From assembly GCA_026545765.1 (NCBI GenBank), contig CM048839.1:85078414-85142413 (forward strand): a stretch of DNA of 64,000 nt. The letters are read 5' to 3'. Made by a program: the position numbers and the translations under genes. This DNA is from Plantago major. Lineage: Eukaryota > Streptophyta > Magnoliopsida > Lamiales > Plantaginaceae. Positions 20,031 to 29,127 of this stretch are shown piece by piece (within the stretch, counting starts at the first letter, position 1; the number at the start of each line of letters is the position of its first letter). The notes beneath the pieces are model-generated. The model saw nothing but the letters and a program-made list of their open reading frames with translations. It was not told the origin of the DNA and made no database searches.

Positions 20031-20819
20031 AGCAGGAACGACCAGAGGTTTGACAGTATTGAGCAGTCCCAAAGACGGCTTAAGAAGACTCTAGGCGATT
20101 TGGTTGGGCATCTTCAGCAGAGAGAAAGGGATAAGCTTCCAGCTACCGTAGAGACCAACAGGGTTCTTGCTGTGGAGGTATCTTTCAACAAGCCATGAAG
20201 AGTGAAGACAGTTGTGACTACTTGTACCTGTGGACAGAACAAGGCGCTAGCCCAGGTTGAGGCACCACAGGTGACTAGGCCACAAGAAATAGTTGAGTTA
20301 CATGAAGTAGATGAGGTATTTTGGTCCAGTGTTGCGATCCCAGTAGAGGAGTCGAGTGCAAAACTGGTTGTTCTTGAGGTTAAACCCACTGCTAGAGTGA
20401 TCCAGAAAGCAGATAAGAGCATCAGTGATGCCGACAGCTTCGACTTGGAAGTTGGGATAGGAAATTCTTCTGAGGTGACTAACATTGTTGATACGGGAGC
20501 AGTAGTTAACCTGATGACTTTTACGACCTATGAGGAGCTCAATTTGAAGGGTTTGGAACCCAGGAAATGCTTTGTCACATTGGCCATTGGATCAAGGAGC
20601 AAATGCATGGGGGTTATCGAGGATGTTCCGGTTGAGCTTGATGGGGACACCTTTATGGCTGATTTTGTGGTTGTGGAGTCGACACGGATCAAAGGCAAAG
20701 AGATGGAGAGGGATATGTTGCTACTCGGGCGACCGTTCATCAAGACCACTCGCATGATTGTCAACCTTCACGCCCGTACCTGCACCATCGAGGTACATGG
20801 CAAGCAACATGAGTTATGA
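20031..20819 (+). pseudogene. G1 aspartic protease, first copy
   Basis: A retropepsin-like domain in frame with gag beyond the TAG at 20028. The active-site triplet is DTGA (NIVDTGAVVNLM, near 20493) and the partner loop is LLLGRPFIKTT (near 20725), spaced as in Ty3/gypsy proteases. A TGA near 20197 blocks the frame; the second copy has Gly there. The domain ends at the TGA at 20817. No reverse transcriptase follows, so this element would rely on a full element for copying while keeping its own Gag processing. Confidence 0.75.
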
Positions 20820-21230
20820 GCCACCACCACGCCATATTCACCCCTACAGTTTGAAACTAGGAACTATATCAGTGCACACACAGGTCCCCTGTATACTTAC
20901 TCTCCCCCACAGGGACGTAAGGGAGCTCAGAAGACCGGGAAGATCAAGTACCATTGATTTTCACCCGGGAATGTCGAGCTAACAAATTTAAGCAAATGCA
21001 CTTTTATCTCCTTGCTTTAGACATTGTCCTTTTATCTCGCATTTCATAATGTTGAACTGTTTACTTTACCGTTGAGACTTTTTATCTATGACCTTAGACA
21101 TTGCGGATGCCTTTACTTTCTTTTTAGATAGCTTGCATTGCATTCACGTTTTTCTCTCATAAAGTAGTTGCATTCACGTTCATCCCTTCTTTTATTTAAA
21201 AAGGAAAAAAAGGGTCGACTAACAGAAACT

Positions 21231-21248
21231 AACTGGCGTCCGCCAGTT
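21231..21248. other. Internal palindrome AACTGGCG-TC-CGCCAGTT
   Basis: Perfect 8-bp arms with a 2-base centre, followed at once by a worn second pair (GAAACTAGCGACGCCAGTTCC). It is the same arm sequence as in the G1 LTR promoter cluster at 23181. Confidence 0.6.
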
Positions 21249-21458
21249 AGGAAACTAGCGACGCCAGTTCCTTCCTGATAAAAAACAATAAAAAAACAAA
21301 AAAAAAAAAACCTCCTTTTCGCCTGCTAGCTCGGTTCTTTGTTTTCTAACGTTCTTCTTGAGTATCAGGTCATCTCCTCAACCTTCTCCGGATCTTGGAA
21401 ACCTTCAATCAGGGAAGCCTCTGTCTTATCAACTCTCTACTTTTTCTCTTTTCACTCG

Positions 21459-21498
21459 TTTGCTCGAGGGCGAGCACGAGTTCAGGTTTGGGGAGGGG
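21459..21498 (+). promoter_or_regulatory. Candidate central hairpin plus polypurine tract
   Basis: TGCTCG-aggg-CGAGCA (21461-21476) is followed by AGGTTTGGGGAGGGG (21484-21498). This is a near copy of the module that abuts the 3' LTR at 22850-22885, about 1.4 kb upstream of it. By analogy with known central polypurine tracts it may prime an extra plus strand. Confidence 0.5.
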
Positions 21499-21608
21499 TG
21501 TTTCGAGTTTTGATCTGCCTTAGGCTTCTTACTTGCATGTTTTCGGATGTGTTTCTTTCTCAGTATTTCGTACTCTATTTTTTATTCTTTATTTTTATGT
21601 ACTCTGTT

Positions 21609-21666
21609 CAAGTGGTATGTTAGCCACTTGTTTGTGTTATTTGATTTTGGTGGTATGTTAGCCACC
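21609..21666 (+). ncRNA. Twin hairpins with identical TATGTTAG loops
   Basis: CAAGTGG-TATGTTAG-CCACTTG at 21609-21630 and GGTGG-TATGTTAG-CCACC at 21649-21666. Stems differ but still pair and the loops are identical. Array D has the same core at 30572-30585 and 50119-50134. This is a candidate RNA structure, not a proven gene. Confidence 0.5.
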
Positions 21667-22204
21667 TCTTCTGTGTTAGTTATATTTCTTTTCCAGTCGA
21701 GTCCAGTTTAGGTGTTAGTATTTTTTATTTTTCTCTTGTGGTGACTCTGAGTCATTGACCAAGTCGAACATCTATTGTGAATGGTAAATTCCCTTGCTAC
21801 TTACATTTTGTTTGATGTCTAGCTAGAAGTAGTGTAGTAGGCTTTTAATCCTACAAGGTCGTTTCTCTTGTAAATAGCAAGTCTGGTTAGCCCTGTAGTC
21901 CAAAAGCCTGTGAGGAGCCTGAGCCGAAGAAAAAATATTCTATCGGCACCTATTATTGTGTGATTCATGGGTTGTGCAAGTTTTTACATATTACTTGCGC
22001 CTTTCCATACCTATGTGTACTTAGTTTCGTTGGGGATGACGAACGGCATGCTTTGCTTTGCGGATTTTATTTCCCCTTATGTTGAACTGGTTTGGGGAGA
22101 GGATTGTTAAGTATGACTGTTATGAGCTGTTTTACTTGTGCTGAAAAGTTTGTTTACTGCTCCCTAAGTTTTTGATATTTGAATCTCGGGGTGGATCTAT
22201 GGTC

Positions 22205-22345
22205 TTAATTGATCACCGTTAGTCGTGTTGGGCGTGTTCCAAATACTACCACATACCGGCGTGGCTGAAAAGCTACATGTCCGTGAGGTTGCTGGCACGT
22301 ATACCAAACTGACACGCACAAAAGTGCGGACTTTCGGTAAAACAA
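22205..22345 (+). ncRNA. Conserved non-coding block with CGCAC-AAAA-GTGCG hairpin
   Basis: Shared with array D on its own strand (about 29655-29800 and 49215-49345) although the two families differ widely elsewhere. The hairpin at 22315-22328 has a perfect 5-bp stem. The segment includes TAGTCGTGTTGGGCGTGTT, CCGGCGTGG and CCGTGAGG. No shared reading frame was found. Confidence 0.45.
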
Positions 22346-22849
22346 GCACCTGCAAAAAATTGAGACTAAAAAAGCCCAATGTGGCCATGCACTGAATTCA
22401 GTGAAGTATTATGAGATCTGATGTTGTTTTGAAATGGATAAGGGGAGCAGTTTCAGTTATTCGATTTTTCAGGAGGAATACAGTCATGTGCCACAGTCCC
22501 TTTCAACTCAATGAGAAGAGTACAATAGCATAAGATATTTGAGGCATCCTTGTGACGAAAGTCATCTTCCCAGTTTACTTTTTGAGCTTATACCCTATAT
22601 GGATACTTCAATAAGAGTGAGTGATACACTTTATACACCTGCGAGGGACTAGCGGGCTAGGCTTAATTGTTATTTACTTGAGAAACGATCGTAATACGAT
22701 TACACCTTACTATTTACGCAAGGTTAGGTTGAGAACAAAATTTTTGCATCCTGTGAATTTAATGTTTTCAATGGTAGATTCAGTTACTTGGGAATTTGAC
22801 TCTTTGTGTGTTGTCGTGGTTCGAGTCTAGTTTTGTCTAACTTTGTTTG

Positions 22850-22887
22850 TTTGCTCGAGGACGAGCAAAGGTTCGGTTTGGGGAGTT
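22850..22887 (+). promoter_or_regulatory. 3' hairpin and polypurine tract of G1
   Basis: TTTGCTCG-agga-CGAGCAAA (22850-22869), then GGTTTGGGGAG (22875-22885) immediately before the second LTR. Confidence 0.75.
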
Positions 22888-24099
22888 CGATGAGTCAGTT
22901 TTACATCGTCTCATCGGGTCTTTTTTTACCGTCTTTTTGTTATCCTTAAGTGTAGTTTTAGTGGTTTTCTTAGAGTCTTTTTAGTTGTTTTGTTCTTTGT
23001 GTGTTATGTAGGTATTTGGCTAAACCGCACTATTTGAAGGAAAAATGGTGTATTTTATATGCATCTACAAGATATGGAGTTCCAATGCTTCGTATGGATG
23101 CTAGAAGTGGAGCGGGAAGGCCAAAATACCAAGAATCGGGGTCAAAAGGCGTCAAAAGGGCAAAACAGTCATTCTAGAAGAACTGGCGACGCCAGTTATC
23201 AAACTGGCATACGCCAGTAAGTTCCTGTTTGGCGTATTGCCAAACTGGCGATGCCAGTTTCTTCATCTGCCGTTCTTTTTCTGCGATTTCTTTTCCTAAT
23301 TCGCATTTTTCTCCTTACGTTATATATTAGACATTCATTTTATTGTGAGGAGGATACTTTTCCCTAGTTCTAAACCGAGTGGAGAGAAAAAGCTCCAGAT
23401 ATTCATACCTTGACATTGAGACAATTTGGATCTTGGTTTTATCCTTGATTGATTTATAGATATCGAATTCCTGATCACCGTGGCAATTCTCTATTGTTTA
23501 TCTCTTTACAATTCGTTCTTGTTCTTGTTTGTCGAATTGTATGAGCTGGCATGCGATTAATATTATGTTTATGTTTATCATGAGAATATGTTGAAGTCTT
23601 TCATCTTTCAATCTATCATGAGTAGCTAAACCACTCCGGACATGGTAGTTGCGTGATAGCTTTGCGTATTCGCTTATAGGGTTTGAAATCGTTTATATAG
23701 GTTAGGCTCGTTCGAAGATCTTCGTAAAAACCCTTCGATTCAATACTCTCATTCAAAGATTTTCTAAAACGTTTGGTTAAGGTTAAGGTTGAATTGATAG
23801 TTTTTTGTACCCCGACCGTGACAGTATGAACGTATCCCTAGAGCGAATTAGCATTGATTGATCGTAACTACTGTGTTCCTCCTACCTCATTCTTACAAAC
23901 AACTACATTGCTGATTTCTGTTTTCTAGTTATTAGAAGTACTCAACTCAAAAAAATCAACATTGTTTCACAAGTAACTGTTTGTATTCATTCGTTGTGAT
24001 AGCTTAATTGATTCCTTAGCGAACGACCTCGTGGTTAGCTTTGTTTATTCTACAACAACTGCTTGCTTCTTGTTTCTAAGTATCAATTTGAGCACATCA
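22888..24099 (+). repeat. G1 second LTR
   Basis: 1,212 bp, (C)GATGAGTCAG to GAGCACATCA. It matches the first LTR but lacks a segment near 23775. A TATA box TATATATTAG is at 23321-23330. It is followed by a second primer site and internal region. Confidence 0.85.
23181..23263. promoter_or_regulatory. Cluster of four GGC/GCC palindromes upstream of TATA
   Basis: AACTGGCG-A-CGCCAGTT (23181-23197), ACTGGCAT-ACGCCAGT (23203-23218, one mismatch), TTTGGC-gtatt-GCCAAA, and AAACTGGC-gat-GCCAGTTT near 23245-23263. All lie within 85 bp and end about 60 bp before the TATA box. Confidence 0.55.
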
Positions 24100-24103
24100 A
24101 ATT

Positions 24104-24122
24104 TGGTGCCGCTGCCGGGGAA
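24104..24122 (+). promoter_or_regulatory. Primer binding site of second G1 unit
   Basis: TGGTGCCGCTGCCGGGGAA, one base different from the first copy at 18597. Confidence 0.8.
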
Positions 24123-24247
24123 TCAGTTCCTATTGTAGCGGTTGATTGCGAATTTTTATTTGTTTGTTTTTCAGCCTGTGGTTTATTACACTAACGGAAA
24201 CTAAGATTCTTCCAGGTTTTTGATTGTGTAGACTTCACTACAGGTTT

Positions 24248-25536
24248 ATGCTTGGCAGGAGATCACAAGGAACACCTTTGCAAGCTCCAGTGGACGAGAT
24301 CGATAGACACATTCGTCAGCTCATGAGACAGAACTTAGCAGCAATCGAAATGGCAGGAAACGTAGAGATTAACCAACTAATTACTGAGGTGCCTGAGATC
24401 ACATATGGAACCTACATGCAGCCTGGTGAGATTAAGGCTGGGAAGTCAGCTGTTGTGCTCTCTAATGAAGCTAGGAACATGGAGATCAAGGCTTATCACT
24501 TCCATGACCTACCCAAGTACTATGGGATGGCTAATGAAGACGTGATAAGGATCCTGAAAGAGTTTGATGCATTGATTGCTAGGATCCCGCTTATCGTTGG
24601 GGAGATCACTGTTACTGATGAGGAGATTAGGAAGAAGGTTTTTCCTATGTGCATGCAGGATAAGGCTAAGAGTTGGCTTCTGAACCAGCAGGAAGGGTCT
24701 TTATGGACTTGGGATGAGCTTTACAGGGCATTCATGAACAAGTTGTACCCTGCAGAGAAGACTAGGCAGCTTCGGACCCAGATAGAGAAGTTCATGCAGA
24801 TGAGCGATGAAGCTTCTACGAGGCTAGGGAACGGTTTTTGAACCTGCTTTCTCAGTGCCCTCACCACAGGATGAGTGAGATGGATTTGTGTAGCAAGTTT
24901 TATGAAGGATTGGACTGGGAGGCACAGAATATGGTGGATATGACAGTTAATGGGAACATAGTTACAACATCTCCAGCAGTTTTGAATGAGGCCTTCGAGA
25001 AACTATCCGCTATCTCTCAGCTTAAGGGAACACGTGGAAGATCCAGGAGAGCAGAAGTGAAACTGGTGGAAGAGGCACTGGGACCTAGTACCTGCGACCT
25101 GGCCGAACAAATCAAGTAGATGAGGATGCTTGGCAATGTCTCAGCCCTGGCATCACAGGTAAGTGAAAGGTGCAATCTGTGCGGAAATTTTAGTCATGGT
25201 TCTAGCATGTGTAGGCTTCCTGAGATTATGAATGAGAACCCGACTCCGGAGGTAGTAAACTGGGTACAGACTAGACAACAAGGGAACTACAGAGGAAACT
25301 TAGGTGGTAACGCAGGAGGGCCCAGGATTCAAACTTTTAAGCCGAACCGTGCCAACTTGAGCTATGGCAATAACTTCTACGAGAATGCGCCACAGGAGCA
25401 ACAGGTTCCGATCCAGCAAATTCCAGCACAACAAACTCAAGTTCAGCCTACGAGAGTGCAGGGTAATGCCGATCAGGAGATCCGTAATCACATGGAGAGC
25501 TCAGAAAGGTTCTGGGCAGAAGCACAGAAGAATTAG
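24248..25536 (+). pseudogene. G1 gag, second copy
   Basis: Same protein as the first copy from the ATG at 24248 (MLGRRSQGTPL). A 2-bp loss near 24810, at the codons for DESFYEA, shifts the frame, and a TAG at 25117 replaces the Gln codon of copy one. The CCHC knuckle is intact near 25171-25212, and the place where copy one has TAA reads through. The frame stops at TAG 25534, shared with copy one. Confidence 0.8.
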
Positions 25537-26325
25537 AGCAGGAACGACCAGAGGTTTGACAGTATTGAGCAGTCCCAAAGACGGCTTAAGAAGACTCTAG
25601 GCGATTTGGTTGGGCATCTTCAGCAGAGAGAAAGCGGAATGCTTCCAGCTACCGTAGAGACCAACAGGGTTCTTGCTGTGGAGGTATCTTTCAACAAGCC
25701 GGGAAGAGTGAAGACAGTTGTGACTACTTATACCTGTGGACAGAACAAGGCGGTAGCCCAGGTTGAGGCACCACAGGTGACTAGGCCACAAGAAATAGTT
25801 GAGTTACATGAAGTAGATGAGGTATTTTAGTCCAGTGTTGCGATCCCAGTAGAGGAGTCGAGTGCAAAACTGGCTGTTCTTGAGGTTAAACCCACTGCTA
25901 GAGTGATCCAGAAAGCAGATAAGAGCATCAGTGATGCCGACAGCTTCGACTTGGAAGTTGGGATAGGAAATTCTTCTGAGGTGACTAACATTGTTGATAC
26001 GGGAGCAGTAGTTAACCTGATGACTTTTACGACCTATGAGGAGCTCAATTTGAAGGGTTTGGAACCCAGGAAATGCTTTGTCACATTGGCCATTGGATCA
26101 AGGAGCAAGTGCATGGGGGTTATCGAGGATGTTCCGGTTGAGCTTGATGGGGACACCTTTATGGCTGATTTTGTGGTTGTGGAGTCGACACGGATCAAAG
26201 GCAAAGAGATGGAGAAGGATATGTTGCTACTCGGGCGACCGTTCATCAAGACCACTCGCATGATTGTCAACCTTCACGCCCGTACCTGCACCATGGAGGT
26301 ACATGGCAAGCAACATGAGTTATGA
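25537..26325 (+). pseudogene. G1 aspartic protease, second copy
   Basis: In frame with gag beyond the shared TAG. A TAG at 25828 replaces Trp of copy one. DTGA (near 25999) and LLLGRPFIKTT (near 26231) are intact, and the domain stops at 26325. About 60 bp later the internal region is fused to the interior of an LTR at 26388, so all of the 2-kb non-coding part and the purine tract are missing. Confidence 0.75.
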
Positions 26326-26387
26326 ACCACCACCATGCCATATTCACCCCTACAGTTTGAAACTAGGAACTACATGAGTTATGTTGC

Positions 26388-26709
26388 TAAGGTTAAGGTT
26401 GAATTGATAGTTTTTTGTACCCCGACCGTGACAGTATGAACGTATCCCTAGAGCGAATTAGCATTGATTGATCGTAACTACTGTGTTCCTCCTACCTCAT
26501 TCTTACAAACAACTACATTGTTGATTTCTGTTTTCTAGTTATTAGAAGTACTCAATTCAAACAAATCAACATTGGTTCACAAGTAACTGTTTGTATTCAT
26601 TCGTTGCGATAGCTTAATTGATTCCTTAGCGAACGACCTCGTGGTTAGCTTTGTTTATTCTACAACAACTGCTTGCTACTTGTTTCCAAGTATCAATTTG
26701 AGCACATCA
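26388..26709 (+). repeat. G1 third LTR, 3' remnant
   Basis: From TAAGGTTAAGGTTGAATTG to GAGCACATCA. It shares the second LTR's diagnostic short form. The join with the internal region lies in AAGGTTAAGG, a possible microhomology. Confidence 0.8.
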
Positions 26710-26714
26710 TCTGC
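26710..26714. repeat. Target-site duplication TCTGC, right copy
   Basis: Matches 17265-17269. Confidence 0.85.
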
Positions 26715-26900
26715 TGCCGAAGCAAAAATAACTCTTTACTGCTTTCCTTATTGTAATTATTATTCGTAAACAAGACACAACTTAGTTAAGTCCTTCGAGA
26801 CCAACCTCGGTATTAACTTCACTACACTACAAGTTTTCGTAGTGTTGAGAATTAACTCTTGGCTTAAACATAAATATAAAACTTTGATATTGACACATCA
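26715..26900 (+). repeat. Solo LTR F, right part
   Basis: Last 186 bp of LTR F, ending TTGACACATCA, resuming after the G1 insertion. Confidence 0.65.
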
Positions 26901-27027
26901 AAAACCGTAGCAACTGCACGAAGACATCACAGACTAAGCTGTTCTTTCATTTTCTTCTTTCGTTGTTTCGATTTCATCTTCTTTACTGGATTCGATTTCT
27001 TCCTCTATTACTCTTGATGATTTCGAT
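26901..27027 (+). repeat. Family E LTR fragment, second piece
   Basis: AGCAACTGCACGAAGACATC and what follows aligns with 54960-55040 (GCACGAAGACATCAAAGACTAAGC). It is interrupted by array D. Confidence 0.6.
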
Positions 27028-27032
27028 GTCAG
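27028..27032. repeat. Target-site duplication GTCAG, left copy
   Basis: GTCAG here and at 52598-52602, on either side of array D. Confidence 0.85.
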
Positions 27033-27925
27033 TGATAAGCTCAAATTATACACTAAAATAACTTAAGAGAATAAGCTGTAGTTGTGGACTAAGCATAACT
27101 CGGTATCGTTCTCTAGGGAATTAATCAAGCTATGCAACGATTGAGAATGAACAATTGTTCGTGAGAAACAGATTGGTTTGAATGTTGTTATACCCCTTAA
27201 ACTAGATTAACGTAAGGTAAATAGATAGATTTAAACAAAGAGAGACAGATGAATACAGTAGCAAGATCCAATTATGCTAATTCGAACTAGGAAAAACAGT
27301 CATATTTGTCACACGGTTGTTGTACAGTAAATCAATCAATTTGATTCAACCAATTTTTCTTAGAATATATTATACTAGAGAAATCGTGAGTCGTCAATTC
27401 ACGATCCTTAAACATGAACAATTTAGAGAATATAATACGGACTTATCAAATTGAAGGTTTTTACGAAGATTTTATACGAGACTAACCTGTATGAGTGATT
27501 TGATAAACCCTAGACCGAATATGCATAATCTTCACATACTACTGTATTCAAAGGTGTTTAGCTACTCATGATAGATAATCGCATACAGAGATTCATGGTA
27601 ATAATCATACGAAACATAGATGAGAAACTCGCATGCAATAACATACAATTCAATCGATTAAGATAAAGAACGAATTGTAAAGAAGAAAGCAATAGAGAAA
27701 TCAATAACAATAATCCTGATGTGTAAAATCAATGAATAATCAAGCTCCAAAGATGTGTCAATGTTAATGTCTGAATCTAGGAGCTTTTCCTATGCATATC
27801 TAGGGTAAAAAGGAGTTATGTCTGAAGTTATGGTGAAAAAAATTTATTTAAAGGAGGACAAACGAGTAGAATCCTAGCAGAATTCGACCACAAAATAGCC
27901 CAGCAAATAAGCTCTCGGGAACTCT

Positions 27926-27959
27926 CGCCGCGGCGCGCCTAAATGTCTCGCCGTGGCGA
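27926..27959. promoter_or_regulatory. GC-rich palindromes in D LTR promoter
   Basis: CGCCGCGGCG (27926-27935) is a perfect palindrome; TCGCC-gt-GGCGA (27948-27959) is a second. They lie about 80 bp upstream of the TATA-like box in element direction. The sister LTR at 48041-48050 keeps part of it (CGCCGCGGCG). Confidence 0.5.
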
Positions 27960-28290
27960 AGATGCTTTCTGACAGTCAACCTGCGATATCTGTATCTTTT
28001 TCTTCAGGAAGAATTTGGCTACGATTTTGGTACGAAACTCTAGCCCTTTGAATTATCTTTCCATGGCCACTGAGATCAGGTAAATCGGACTTCATATGAG
28101 AGAGTTATGTCCAAAATTCCTAGACTGCTCCATAAATCATCACTTTTGCAAGTCACGCTAAAACGCATCTCAATTCTTCGTCCGAACTCCGAATTCAATT
28201 CCGTCTTCACCCAATTACTCTTCATTCAGAGATCTATAACCAATGTCTTAACTACGATTTTCACCTTCGGGACCAAATAACACAAAAAAT

Positions 28291-28994
28291 GGGGTTATTA
28301 CATATACCCCCTGTTAGATAGGGTCATTGCATTTAAGCACCAGTTAGTTCAACAATAACAAACAAATGGCAATTAGAGTATTTCTATTACATGTAAGTCC
28401 AAAAGTCAAACAAATTTAAAGTGTTGCCAACCATAACCCTTCACAAGTTTTTCCTGAAAATTGCAAATTTGACCCTATCTTATAACAAATTATATATTTT
28501 CCCCAAAATCAAATTAATTTACAACCTCTGGGCCAAAAATATTTTTTAAAAAAAAGAAAAAAAGAAAAATTAAAACTCCGGTGACCAGAGAAGCTACAGT
28601 GAGTCACCTACAATGACTCCGATCGGAGTTGTTCACAACTCAAATAAGACTACTCGATCATATTTTTCTTTTTTTTTAATTTTAATAAACTTCGATTCGT
28701 TCAATTTGGCCCTAAATTTGTTTCTGATTTTGCAATTAAGTCCATAAATTATTTAGAAAGTTTAATTCATGTTATTAAACAATAAATTGGGTACTCAACA
28801 AAAAATATTGGAAGATAAAGGACTTAATTTGATTTAGAAAGACATTAGGGATATCATTTCAAATTGACAAAATAAGGCCATGTTTGGCATGCATCCTTTG
28901 GTCAACGAAAATGGACCTATATGTAATTGTTGAACTAACTGGTGCCCAAGTGTAATTAGAATATCTAAGAGGGGTACTGGATGAAATTCACCCC
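28291..28994. mobile_element. Non-autonomous Mutator-like element (704 bp)
   Basis: Flanked by exact 9-bp duplications ACAAAAAAT (28282-28290 and 28995-29003). The ends are inverted repeats of about 70 bp: GGGGTTATTACATATACCCC from the left, and GGGGTGAATTTCATCCAGTACCCC when the right end is read in reverse. Both continue into GCACCAGTTAGTTCAACAAT. The sister LTR at 52441-52500 is uninterrupted at this site. No transposase ORF. A 9-bp duplication and long inverted ends are typical of Mutator-like elements. Confidence 0.85.
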
Positions 28995-29127
28995 ACAAAA
29001 AATCCTACAAAACACAAACAAAGTACCAAAGCATAAAAACGTACAAAAACACTATAAAACTAAGGTCAAAGACTAACAAAAGACCGCTAAAAAGGACCGA
29101 ATGAGACGTTAGAATATTGTCTTATCA

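Larger units (their letters stand above)
20820..22887 (+). other. G1 non-coding 3' region
   Basis: About 2 kb without a convincing ORF, where Athila elements carry the rest of pol. In order it holds a GC-rich palindrome (21231), a first hairpin plus purine tract (21459), twin TATGTTAG hairpins (21609), a block conserved with array D (22205-22345), and the final hairpin plus purine tract (22850). It is absent from the second internal copy, which ends at 26387. Confidence 0.7.
17270..26709 (+). mobile_element. G1: tandem Athila-like non-autonomous array LTR-I-LTR-I-LTR
   Basis: Two full LTRs (17270-18592, 22888-24099), a 3' LTR remnant (26388-26709) and two internal regions lie between a single pair of TCTGC duplications inside LTR F. 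Each internal region has a tRNA-Asp-like primer site and codes for Gag and aspartic protease but no RT, RNase H or integrase. This is the pattern of non-autonomous gag-bearing LTR elements (TR-GAG type). The two internal copies are nearly identical but carry different stops. Confidence 0.8.
27033..29127 (-). repeat. D LTR c (last LTR in element direction)
   Basis: About 1.38 kb without the 704-bp insertion. On the minus strand it runs from TGATAAGACAATATTC to GAGCTTATCA. A TATA-like TTTAAATAA is at 27843-27852. GC-rich palindromes are at 27926-27959. Confidence 0.8.

Noticed and set aside
20758..20982. Frame after the G1 protease as a further pol domain
   Set aside because: It overlaps the protease end in another frame and shows no RT, RNase H or integrase motif.
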